Source of the DNA: Ruegeria sp. THAF33
GTDB lineage: Bacteria > Pseudomonadota > Alphaproteobacteria > Rhodobacterales > Rhodobacteraceae
Direction of reading: 5' to 3'
DNA length: 64,000 bases
NCBI RefSeq assembly: GCF_009363615.1
Contig: NZ_CP045385.1
Location: 434,001 to 498,000 of the forward strand
In this document: piece after piece, positions 18,737 through 26,386 of the stretch
Layout of the letters: every line of letters starts with the position of its first letter
How positions within the stretch are numbered: position 1 is the first letter of the stretch
Notes under the pieces: generated by a model
What the model saw: the letters and a program-made list of their open reading frames with translations, nothing else
Told to the model about the DNA's origin: nothing
The model's database searches: none
Program-made: the position numbers and the translations under genes

Positions 18737-18761
18737 CAGGCCGCCCAGATGGGGCGGCCTG
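18737..18761 (-). terminator. Terminator of the BCCT transporter gene
   Basis: A perfect 10-bp stem, CAGGCCGCCC / GGGCGGCCTG, with a 5-base loop, followed on the minus strand by TTCTTATTT. It lies 28 bases beyond the BCCT stop codon. Confidence 0.85.
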
Positions 18762-18789
18762 ACCAGGTTTTATTTCTTTTGCCTACGCG

Positions 18790-20616
18790 TTACTCGGCTG
18801 CCTGCGTGCTGCTGGCAGAGTGCTTGTCACGCTGACTGTCGCGGAACAGCGCCTTGGCCAGCGATACGCACATCAGGCCCATCACCATGGTGAACGGAAG
18901 CGCACCGATGATCATGGCATTGCGCAGCGCGTCCATAGGGTTGTTTTCACCCGCCGCCAGGATCAGCGCACCGATCACTGCCGTCAGGATCACACCCCAG
19001 ATGATGCGGTGCTTGATACCGGTTTCCTGGCTACCACCTGACATGATGGTGTTCATCACCAGAATACCCGAGTCCGCCGAGGTCACCAGGAAGGTCATGA
19101 TCAGGATCACGCACATAACGTTCAGCATGGACAGTAGCCCACCGTCGATCATGTAGGACAGTGTGGTGAACAGCTTGTTGGTGTTCGATGCACCGATGAT
19201 CGCGCCTTCTGCCGCGCCTGCCAGTTCCAGATCGATCGCTGTGCCGCCCAGAACGGTCATCCAGGCAAAACACACCAGCGCAGGTGCGAACACGCAGCCC
19301 AAGATGAACTCGCGGACGGTGCGACCTTTGGAGATGCGCGCCAGGAACAGACCCACGAAGGGCGAGAACGCGATCCACCATGCCCAGTAGAAGGTCGTCC
19401 AGCCTGCCTGCCAGCCGAATTGACGACCTTGCTCACCCGCAGCATAAGCCGCGGCCAAGGTTGCTTCGTCCAACTCGGCTGCTGCACCTTCCAGACCGCT
19501 TTTGAAGCCGTCGAAGCTGCCCCAGGCGTTGGTCGCCCCACCCATCAGGTCTGCGGCATGTGCTTGCGCCTCGGCCGGCAGGGCCGCTGCGAATGCTTCG
19601 GCCGACAGCGGACCATAGGCGTTGAAGCTGAGTGACAGGAAGTGCAGGATGTAATCGACCATGGCAGTACCATAAGTGGTCATGGCAAAGACAAACGAGC
19701 CGAAGACCACGAAAGTGCCCAACAAGATGATCGACAGCACCAGATTCAGGTTGGACAGGTACTTAACACCCCGGCCAACACCGGATACCGCCGAAATGAT
19801 CGACAGGCCCATGATGACGACCAAGCCTGAAATCAGACCAACCTTGCTGGGGGTCGGCACCTCGCCACCCAAATCCATGATCCACTGCATGCCGGTGATC
19901 GCATAAAGTCCGTCGATGAACTGGCTGACGCCATAACCGATGGTTACGGACACACCGAGGATCGTCGCGACAACGCCCAAAACGTCGACCACGTGGCCGA
20001 AAAAGCCGTTGACGAAACGGCCAAACAGCGGAGTCAGCGCCGAGCGGATCGTCAGAGGCATGTCGCGTGTGTAAGCGTAGTACGCCAGCGACAGGCCGGT
20101 CACCACGTAGATCGCCCAGGCGTGGAAGCCATAGTGCAGGAAAGTAAAGCGGTAAGCCGATTGCAGGGCCTCAGGCGTGTTACCTTCGACCGCACCGGAA
20201 ACAACAACCGGGTTCGATCCCCAAAGACCCAGCGGTTCCGCCGTGGCGAAAACCATGAGCCCCACACCAAGACCGGCACCGAACATCATGGAAAACCATG
20301 AGAAGTTCGAAAACTCGGGCTTTTCCCCCGGCGTTCCCATGATCCGGCGACCCGTGGACGGAATGATCGCAACAACGGCCAGGAAGAAGAAGAAAAAACC
20401 GACAATGACGATGTAGAAGCTGTTGAAGACCTCCAGCAACTGGCTGTTCAGGCTGCCCAATGTGCTGTTTGCATTCGCTGGGAAAACCAGGGCCCACAGG
20501 ACCAGCCCGACCATGATGGCCTTGCTGATCAGGGCAATTGGGACGCTGTAGTTTTCATAGAATCCGGAATCAGCCGTTTCTATTTCAACGTCCGTGAAAG
20601 GTTCGGGTATCGACAT
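18790..20616 (-). CDS. BCCT family betaine/carnitine/choline transporter
   Basis: Inner-membrane secondary transporter of 608 residues with about 12 membrane helices. Family signatures are present: SGVGRGVKYLSNLN in the middle and GWTTFYWAWWIAFSPFVG with FLARISKGRTVREF after it. ATG 20616 is chosen over an in-frame start at 20697 because GGAGGA precedes it by nine bases. An alanine- and acid-rich insertion of about 60 residues (SAEAFAAALPAEAQ to AYAAGEQGRQFGW) before the tryptophan box is longer than I expect for BetT/OpuD proteins. The neighbourhood (Rieske oxygenase, reductase, GbdR-like regulator, sarcosine oxidase) points to uptake of a quaternary amine such as glycine betaine for catabolism. 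Confidence 0.93.
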   Translation of the reverse strand: MSIPEPFTDVEIETADSGFYENYSVPIALISKAIMVGLVLWALVFPANANSTLGSLNSQLLEVFNSFYIVIVGFFFFFLAVVAIIPSTGRRIMGTPGEKPEFSNFSWFSMMFGAGLGVGLMVFATAEPLGLWGSNPVVVSGAVEGNTPEALQSAYRFTFLHYGFHAWAIYVVTGLSLAYYAYTRDMPLTIRSALTPLFGRFVNGFFGHVVDVLGVVATILGVSVTIGYGVSQFIDGLYAITGMQWIMDLGGEVPTPSKVGLISGLVVIMGLSIISAVSGVGRGVKYLSNLNLVLSIILLGTFVVFGSFVFAMTTYGTAMVDYILHFLSLSFNAYGPLSAEAFAAALPAEAQAHAADLMGGATNAWGSFDGFKSGLEGAAAELDEATLAAAYAAGEQGRQFGWQAGWTTFYWAWWIAFSPFVGLFLARISKGRTVREFILGCVFAPALVCFAWMTVLGGTAIDLELAGAAEGAIIGASNTNKLFTTLSYMIDGGLLSMLNVMCVILIMTFLVTSADSGILVMNTIMSGGSQETGIKHRIIWGVILTAVIGALILAAGENNPMDALRNAMIIGALPFTMVMGLMCVSLAKALFRDSQRDKHSASSTQAAE

Positions 20617-21039
20617 ATCGCGCGTTCCTCCTCGAGTGTGTCGTTTTTGTTCTTCTGAAAAAGTGCTGGAAAACATCGCGTTGCACGACGTGGACAATCA
20701 TGCACGTTGTACAAACCGATGCTGAGTTGTGTTCAGCCCAAACTTGGGCTTGCAGTAATAACGCGTGCTCCCATTACGTCTCTTACTGCAAATATCCTCC
20801 GATTACTTGCTGCCTGCTGTCATCACCGGTCCTGGTGGTAAGACAGCCTGAGGTTGAATATCGTCGCAGCATCCAAAGTGGTTGTTGGGTTTCCAGTTTC
20901 GAAAAACCTATAGCAAGGGTGAGATGTTCTAACTTGAGAATCCGACACTTCGATCACATGAAGCGACCACCGAATTCACTCGATTGCGATGTTAGCGAGA
21001 ACACTACGGCGACATGATTTGTTGTGACCACTGCGTCCT
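20617..21039. other. 423-base spacer upstream of the BCCT gene
   Basis: This holds the BCCT promoter region and the 3' flank of the reductase gene (21040-21984, minus strand). I find no gene. Two symmetrical elements stand out: AGCCCAA-AC-TTGGGCT at 20735-20750, and TTGCACGACGTGGACAA at 20681-20697 containing CACG-A-CGTG. Either could be an operator; neither matches a site I can name. Confidence 0.4.
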
Positions 21040-21984
21040 TCACAGCTTCAGGACCAGTTTATCGGACTTGGCCCGCGAAACGCAGGTGCACAGGAATTCG
21101 TGGCTTTCCTGCTCTTGCGGTGTGAGTATTCCGTCGCGATGATCGACCTGCCCTGACACTACGTCAACAATGCATGACCCGCACAACCCTTCAGAGCAGC
21201 CGAAATCGACCTGCACGCCGTTGCTTTGCAATACTTCGAGAATGGTTTCCTCCTTTTCAACCGGGTAGACCGCGCCGGTTGACTGGATTTCGATCTGAAA
21301 TTCCGCGTTTGGGTCGTGGTCGATGTCAGAGGCGGGTGCAAATCGTTCAAAATGGATTGCCCCGCCACGCAAGGATGCACCTGCTTCCAGAACAGCATTC
21401 AGCATCGGTTCAGGTCCGCAGGTATACACATCCGCACCGACGGGCATCGATTGCATGACCGATGCCAGATCAAACCTGCCGTCTGCGTCATCGCAATGCA
21501 AATGATACCATTCATCCAGCCCAAGGGCCCTGAACTGCGCGTCCATCGCTGCAAATTCTTTCGATCTTACAAGGTAGTAGACCCGAAAATCCTGCCCGCG
21601 GTTCATCAGTTCCCGCGCCATTGCAACCAGCGGAGTCGCCCCGATGCCGCCTGCGATCAACGTGACATGCCGATCGTGGTTTTCGAGTTTGAAGTGATTC
21701 CGCGGCCCGCCGATTTCGACCATCGCCCCTTCTTGAAGCGCGTGCATGGCCACCGAGCCGCCACGCCCTTCATCTTCGCGTTTGACGGCGACATTGATTA
21801 CACGGCCGTCCTGACTCCAGCTCCACAGTGAATACTGCCGCACCAGATCGTCGGCCAGATGGATATCGACATGTGCGCCGGGTTGAAGGCTTGTGAAGCG
21901 GCCGTTTTCGATTTCAAAGCAAAAATCGGACGTGTCCGGGCTCAGCCGTGTTTTGCGCACGAGGCGGGCAACTTGTGTATCCAT
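21040..21984 (-). CDS. Flavin/2Fe-2S oxygenase reductase (PDR/GbcB-like)
   Basis: A 314-residue electron-transfer reductase of the phthalate-dioxygenase-reductase type. The flavin domain has RQYSLWSW (about residue 50), the NAD-binding domain begins GGIGATPLVAMA (about 112) and includes CGPEPMLNAV (about 189). The C-terminal ferredoxin domain binds 2Fe-2S through GCSEGLCGSC and a later C in FLCTC. ATG 21984 has AGGA six bases upstream. It should pass electrons from NAD(P)H to the Rieske oxygenase at 23134. It lies divergently from the LysR gene that separates the two. By analogy with GbcAB the pair may demethylate a quaternary amine. Confidence 0.88.
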   Translation of the reverse strand: MDTQVARLVRKTRLSPDTSDFCFEIENGRFTSLQPGAHVDIHLADDLVRQYSLWSWSQDGRVINVAVKREDEGRGGSVAMHALQEGAMVEIGGPRNHFKLENHDRHVTLIAGGIGATPLVAMARELMNRGQDFRVYYLVRSKEFAAMDAQFRALGLDEWYHLHCDDADGRFDLASVMQSMPVGADVYTCGPEPMLNAVLEAGASLRGGAIHFERFAPASDIDHDPNAEFQIEIQSTGAVYPVEKEETILEVLQSNGVQVDFGCSEGLCGSCIVDVVSGQVDHRDGILTPQEQESHEFLCTCVSRAKSDKLVLKL

Positions 21985-22074
21985 CACACATCCTGTTCGT
22001 TCTCGGTCGACCTTGGTTCTGTACCCGATCGCAAACAGCAGGAAAAAACATAGATTTCAATTGCAAAATTTCTC

Positions 22075-22090
22075 ACATTCGGATGAATGT
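22075..22090. promoter_or_regulatory. Candidate LysR operator between reductase and regulator genes
   Basis: The inverted repeat ACATTC-GGAT-GAATGT lies in the 140-base divergent spacer, 34 bases before the regulator ATG. Its symmetry and the ATTC-N4-GAAT core fit a LysR-type site. It overlaps an alternative upstream ATG (22083), which argues for the later start of the LysR gene. Inference from symmetry only. Confidence 0.4.
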
Positions 22091-22124
22091 AATTCACCTC
22101 TACCTTTTGAGCCACGCAGCAACC

Positions 22125-23030
22125 ATGTCACGACGCCACTATAATCTTCCACCTCTCACGACTTTGTCGGCCTTCGAGGCCGCCGCGCGGCATCTCAGCT
22201 TCAAAGAAGCGGCCGGCGAACTGTCGGTTACGCCGGGCGCTGTCAGCCACCAAATAAAAGCGCTGGAAAGTGAACTGGGTTCGGCACTGTTCGTCAGAAA
22301 GCACAGGGGCGTGGAACTGACCGAGGATGGCCAGGACCTGTTTGAAGTGCTCGGTTCGTCGTTCCGGCAGATTTCGAAGGTACTTGAAAAGATTCGCAGC
22401 GGCGATTCAGAAAATCCGGTGACGGTCGGGTCCACTACCGCTGTGGCGGCGTTGTGGCTTTCTCCGTCGGTCATCCGGTTCTGGCAGGACTACCCGCACG
22501 TGAAAGTGAACCAGATGGCACAGGACAAGCCATTCTCGGACAGACCGGATATCGACTTTTTCATCCGCTACGGTCGTGACGTGAATTCGCAGCTGAACCA
22601 TACTAAACTGTACCGTGATACTCTGACGCCGGTCTGTAGCCCCGAAATGGCCATGGAACTGAAGGGGGCAAGCCTGGAAGACCTGGTCGAACGTCGCCTG
22701 ATCCACCTTGAAACGCAGGACAACACCTGGACCACCTGGCCATCTTGGTTTCACGACCTCGGATACACCGGAGTTGTACCGGTGCAGTCGCGCGTAAACA
22801 GCTATGCGTTGGCGTTGCAGTTGGCCCGTAAAGGGGCCGGGCTTGCATTGGGGTGGAAACGCTTGATCCAACCCATGCTGGCATCCGGAAAACTTGTTGC
22901 GCTGGAAGAATTCAGCCTCCCTGCCCCGAACAATTTTTACCTCGTCGGTCGCCCGGACGACCAACTGACAGAAGGTGCCCTGGCGCTGAAAAACTGGTTG
23001 CTGGATGAATTGTCCGGGGGTTCGGTTTAG
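22125..23030 (+). CDS. LysR family regulator, GcvA-like
   Basis: A 301-residue LysR protein. The start MSRRHYNLPPLTTLSAFEAA is chosen because this opening is typical of the GcvA/AmpR-like subgroup; an open frame extends further upstream without a convincing ribosome site. Helix-turn-helix residues lie in LSFKEAAGELSVTPGAVSHQ (positions 25-45). The effector domain begins near residue 95. It is divergent from the reductase gene and 103 bases upstream of the Rieske oxygenase, so it probably regulates one or both. A short stem followed by six T residues lies just after the stop. Confidence 0.9.
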   Translation: MSRRHYNLPPLTTLSAFEAAARHLSFKEAAGELSVTPGAVSHQIKALESELGSALFVRKHRGVELTEDGQDLFEVLGSSFRQISKVLEKIRSGDSENPVTVGSTTAVAALWLSPSVIRFWQDYPHVKVNQMAQDKPFSDRPDIDFFIRYGRDVNSQLNHTKLYRDTLTPVCSPEMAMELKGASLEDLVERRLIHLETQDNTWTTWPSWFHDLGYTGVVPVQSRVNSYALALQLARKGAGLALGWKRLIQPMLASGKLVALEEFSLPAPNNFYLVGRPDDQLTEGALALKNWLLDELSGGSV

Positions 23031-23034
23031 TCTG

Positions 23035-23058
23035 CCTCAATCGGCCATGAGGTTTTTT
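23035..23058 (+). terminator. Weak terminator after the LysR gene
   Basis: A 5-bp stem CCTCA / TGAGG with an 8-base loop followed directly by six T residues, five bases after the LysR stop. The stem is short, so efficiency is doubtful. Confidence 0.4.
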
Positions 23059-23133
23059 GATATTGAATGAAGCCGGCTCGACCGGCCAATGGGGGTAACG
23101 TTCAACACATTCCGAATTACTCAGGAGCAACCG

Positions 23134-24291
23134 ATGAACAAGCATTCAGCGCTTTCGTCTGTTCTGACCCCGGTAAACACCGCCAAGGGCCTGCCGAACG
23201 AGCATTATATCGATCCCGATGTCTTCGCCGAAGAACGGGAGGCGGTCCTGTTCGCGAACTGGTCGGGCATAGGTTTTGGCAAAGACATTCCCGAAGCGGG
23301 AGATGCCTTTCCGATCGACTTCCTCGGTGTGCCGCTTCTGATGGTGCGCGACCGTGACGGGCAGATCGGCGTTTTCCAGAACACCTGCCGCCATCGCGGA
23401 ATGATTTTGGTTGACAAGCCGCAGAAAATCCGCGGCGCGATCCGATGCCCCTATCACAGCTGGTGTTACGGCCTGAATGGCGAACTGCGCACTGCGCCGC
23501 ATGTAGGTGGCCCCGGACAGAACACGCATGAAGATCTGGACTTTGCTGAACTGGGCCTGATCCGCATACGTTCCTATGTCTGGCGCGACGTTGTCTTCGT
23601 GAATGTGGATGGCAACGCCCCGGAGTTCGAAGAGGTCCATCGCGAATTGATGGAACGCTGGAAAGATTTCGAACAGCCCATGTATCATGGAGGTGCCGGC
23701 GCGTCTGTCCGGCTCGAGCTGGAGTCGAACTGGAAACTGGCGGTCGAAAATTTCTGCGAAAGCTATCACCTGCCCTGGGTTCACCCGGGTCTCAACAGCT
23801 ATTCGCGTCTGGAAGACCACTACAACATCAATGAACTGGGCAAGTATTCGGGTCAGGGCACCTACGTCTATCGCCAGTTTGAAGGTCAGAACGGCGAAAA
23901 ACTGGATGACTTCCAGAATCTGAGCGAAAAGTGGAACGAAGGGGCGGAATACATCGTCGTGTACCCGAACACCTTGCTGGGTGTTCAACGCGACCATGGA
24001 TTTGCCTTCATCATCGATCCGATCACGCATGAACGGTCAAACGAAAGGATTGAGCTGTACTACGCCAAAAAACCGGAAGACGCACCCGAGCACGAAGCGT
24101 TGCGCGCAAAGAACGCGCAGCTTTGGAAAACCGTTTTCGAAGAGGATGTGTTCGTGGTCGAGGGCATGCAGAAAGGCCGTCATGGCGTCAAATTCGACGG
24201 CGGCCGTTTCTCGCCCGCGATGGATGGCCCAACGCATTGTTTCCACCACTGGGTGGCCACTCAGATCGAAAAAGCCCGTGCCGAGGCATAA
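23134..24291 (+). CDS. Rieske aromatic-ring-hydroxylating/demethylating oxygenase alpha subunit
   Basis: A 385-residue Rieske non-heme iron oxygenase. The Rieske cluster is CRH (residues ~88-90) with CPYHSW about 17 residues later. The catalytic iron site is ESYHLPWVH near residue 210, with a distal acidic ligand expected in the C-terminal third. ATG 23134 has CAGGAG seven bases upstream, better than the start at 23089. Related proteins demethylate glycine betaine (GbcA), stachydrine or carnitine-type compounds. Context (BCCT transporter, reductase, GlxA/GbdR-like regulator, sarcosine oxidase) supports an N-demethylase or betaine-type substrate; the sequence alone does not fix it. Confidence 0.88.
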   Translation: MNKHSALSSVLTPVNTAKGLPNEHYIDPDVFAEEREAVLFANWSGIGFGKDIPEAGDAFPIDFLGVPLLMVRDRDGQIGVFQNTCRHRGMILVDKPQKIRGAIRCPYHSWCYGLNGELRTAPHVGGPGQNTHEDLDFAELGLIRIRSYVWRDVVFVNVDGNAPEFEEVHRELMERWKDFEQPMYHGGAGASVRLELESNWKLAVENFCESYHLPWVHPGLNSYSRLEDHYNINELGKYSGQGTYVYRQFEGQNGEKLDDFQNLSEKWNEGAEYIVVYPNTLLGVQRDHGFAFIIDPITHERSNERIELYYAKKPEDAPEHEALRAKNAQLWKTVFEEDVFVVEGMQKGRHGVKFDGGRFSPAMDGPTHCFHHWVATQIEKARAEA

Positions 24292-24358
24292 ACGGCTTTC
24301 CGGCCGGATCATGGGCTGAGGGCGCCACGGATGTATCCTGCTCGGTCATTTGCAATCA

Positions 24359-24386
24359 GGAACATCGCAGGTGCAGGCGATGTTCC
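24359..24386 (+). terminator. Hairpin downstream of the Rieske oxygenase
   Basis: A perfect 10-bp stem, GGAACATCGC / GCGATGTTCC, with an 8-base loop, lies 68 bases past the stop. It has no T-run, so it may be a factor-dependent terminator or an RNA-stabilising hairpin rather than an intrinsic terminator. Confidence 0.45.
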
Positions 24387-24547
24387 ACGATTGCGCAAAG
24401 ACGCGTGCGGATGCGTGTGATGGGTTCATCAAGGGCCGGTCCGCATCGCTAACGGCGCTGGGAAATCAGAACTCAGGCGCAAAAAGGTAGAAAGCGTATG
24501 ATTGCGTACAGGCCAACACACTTCGCGTTTCCGGTAAGAGGCTGACT

Positions 24548-24787
24548 TTGGATCTGCAAGAACTCGACAAGCAACTGTTACAGGCTCATGCGGATAATGA
24601 TGTGCCTGCGCTGATCCGGCTGTACCACGAGGCAGCCGACCGGGCCGAGCAAAATCAGGATCTCGACGCCGCTTGTTTTTATCTTACACATGCGTTTGTG
24701 TTCGCGCTGGAATACGGCGCGCCCGAAGCGGATGAGTTGAACCGAAAACTATACGAACGCGGTCGCGCCCATCGTTTGGTGTTCTGA
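24548..24787 (+). CDS. Small helical protein of unknown function
   Basis: A 79-residue soluble, highly charged, helical protein (LQELDKQLLQAHADNDVPAL, then AACFYLTHAFVFALEYG). I do not recognise a characterised family; the repeat-like helical pattern is reminiscent of a single TPR-like unit. The only possible start is TTG at 24548, with AAGAGG six bases upstream; the frame is closed by a stop at 24488. It lies between the Rieske oxygenase and the GlxA-type regulator, 45 bases before the latter, and is probably co-transcribed with it. Confidence 0.6.
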   Translation: MDLQELDKQLLQAHADNDVPALIRLYHEAADRAEQNQDLDAACFYLTHAFVFALEYGAPEADELNRKLYERGRAHRLVF

Positions 24788-24832
24788 CGAAATCGGTGTA
24801 GTTGGGGTATCGTGCTGGCAAAGAGACAAAGC

Positions 24833-25864
24833 ATGACCCATTTCACCTTTCTGTGCCTCGAAGATTTCCCGCTTGCTGCCCTGTCCATGGCCATCGACCC
24901 GCTGCGCGTGGCTAATGAGATCAGCCGCAGCGATGGTCTTGGCTGGACTGTCGTTTCGGAAGATGGGCAACAGATCATGTCCAGTTCACGCCTCAGCATC
25001 AACCCTGACAAGGCATTGTCCGAGGTGGAGGAAACCGACGTCGTGCTGGTCTTTGCCGGGGCATCAGCCCGGTTGAAGGATCGCAAGGCTTCGGGCGGAG
25101 CGCTGCGACGGCTTTTGTCCCGTGGCGCGCGGATCGGTTCGGTCAGCGGCTCACTTTTTGCGCTGGCGGAAGAAAAGTTCTTCGATGGTTACAGCTGTAG
25201 CGCGCATTTCTGCTATACCGCTGCTTTGAAAGAACAATTCGACAGGGTGAACCTGTGCGACACGCTCTATACGATAGATCGCAACCGAATGTCCTTTGCC
25301 GGGACTTCAGCGGTTTTTGAATTCATGCTGGGCGTGATTTCGGATGAGGTGTCCGATGCAGTTGCCGTCGAAACGGCCTGCTGGTTCCAATACGCGACTT
25401 TGCGTGATGCCGATACGTTGCAGGTTTTGCCGGGCTACAGCAAAAATCAGACCCGCAATGCCCTGCCGCGCCCGGTTCGGCGGGCCATCGAGTTGTTTGC
25501 AAACAACATCGAAAACAAGATCTCGATCGAGCAGGTTTCGCAACGCGTTGGCATGTCCATCCGGCAATTGGAGCGGCATTTCAAGAAGGAAACGGGGATC
25601 AGCCCCGGAGGTTACTATCGCAGGCTGCGACTGGATGCGGCGCGGCAAAAACTGCTTTATACCGACCAGCCTTTGCAGGAAATCGCGCTTTCGGTCGGGT
25701 ATGACAGCGCCAGTTCGTTTTCAAGCAACTATCGGCGCGAATTCGGTCTGCCACCGACTCAGGAGCGCAAGGACCGAAGCCGCGGCGCCAGACACGCGGC
25801 TTTGTCCTTTGGGCACCGTCCTTCACAGAGCCCTGGCCACCTCGATCAGCATGTGGTGAACTGA
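24833..25864 (+). CDS. GlxA family transcriptional regulator (DJ-1/PfpI + AraC; GbdR-like)
   Basis: A regulator of about 343 residues. A DJ-1/PfpI-like amidotransferase-fold sensory domain (residues ~1-190) precedes two AraC helix-turn-helix units (~215-320; VSQRVGMSIRQLERHFKKET and IALSVGYDSASSFSSNYRRE). The architecture matches GbdR, CdhR and SouR, activators of betaine, carnitine and sarcosine catabolism. A GTG at 24812 is an alternative start. Its 3' end overlaps the convergent soxG coding region by 42 bases. Position between the Rieske gene and soxBDAG supports a role in regulating this amine module. Confidence 0.87.
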   Translation: MTHFTFLCLEDFPLAALSMAIDPLRVANEISRSDGLGWTVVSEDGQQIMSSSRLSINPDKALSEVEETDVVLVFAGASARLKDRKASGGALRRLLSRGARIGSVSGSLFALAEEKFFDGYSCSAHFCYTAALKEQFDRVNLCDTLYTIDRNRMSFAGTSAVFEFMLGVISDEVSDAVAVETACWFQYATLRDADTLQVLPGYSKNQTRNALPRPVRRAIELFANNIENKISIEQVSQRVGMSIRQLERHFKKETGISPGGYYRRLRLDAARQKLLYTDQPLQEIALSVGYDSASSFSSNYRREFGLPPTQERKDRSRGARHAALSFGHRPSQSPGHLDQHVVN

Positions 25865-26386
25865 AATCGCATAGCTGCGTGGCGCGTAGACCGAGAAATC
25901 CGTTCTCGCCTCATTGCAGCGCAGCAGGCATCCCACATGGTGGATTGCGGTACGGTTGAAGGCTCCGGCCTGCATCTGTTCGACATCCAGAACGGTCAGG
26001 CGTTGCAGCAAGCCTGTGGCACCCTGCCCGGTCATGTCGATGCGTGTGAACGCGTCCGACTGATCGGTCACCGACGCTATGCCGGCCAGTTCGGTTTCCA
26101 TACGCCTGGCCAGCTCCAACGGGCCTGCAAAAGCTTCTTCGCACAGGTACTGATCCGAGCCCAGCCAGTGCAAGCTGCTGGTTTCGCCCTTTTCCCACCG
26201 CCCCGCGTCAGGCGCCGGGATTCCGCAAACGGTTTGAAGTTTGGCTTTGACGGTTTCCTCCTGCCCCAACCGGGCCGAGACGGATGCCAGCGCCACATCC
26301 TCCCGTTCCTGAAAGGTCAGAGTTCCGACCACGTCCCGTTTGGGTTCACTGCCGCCAATGGCGGTCTTGGCAACAAAATCACGCAC
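25823..26386 (-). CDS. soxG: Sarcosine oxidase gamma subunit
   Basis: A 187-residue gamma subunit of heterotetrameric sarcosine oxidase, the family's usual length. The GTG at 26386 overlaps the soxA stop by eight bases and has GAAGGAGAAC upstream, so it is preferred to a start at 26467 inside soxA. The C-terminal half shows the family pattern RIDMTGQGATGLLQR and the end block RTDFSVYAPRSYAISVHHML. The gamma subunit contacts alpha and contributes to the folate-binding part of the complex. It is the last gene of soxB-D-A-G. Confidence 0.88.
   Translation of the reverse strand: MRDFVAKTAIGGSEPKRDVVGTLTFQEREDVALASVSARLGQEETVKAKLQTVCGIPAPDAGRWEKGETSSLHWLGSDQYLCEEAFAGPLELARRMETELAGIASVTDQSDAFTRIDMTGQGATGLLQRLTVLDVEQMQAGAFNRTAIHHVGCLLRCNEARTDFSVYAPRSYAISVHHMLIEVARAL

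Noticed and set aside
18580..18762. 60-codon plus-strand frame in the region after the apbE remnant
   Set aside because: It runs into the BCCT terminator hairpin and has no ribosome site or family match.
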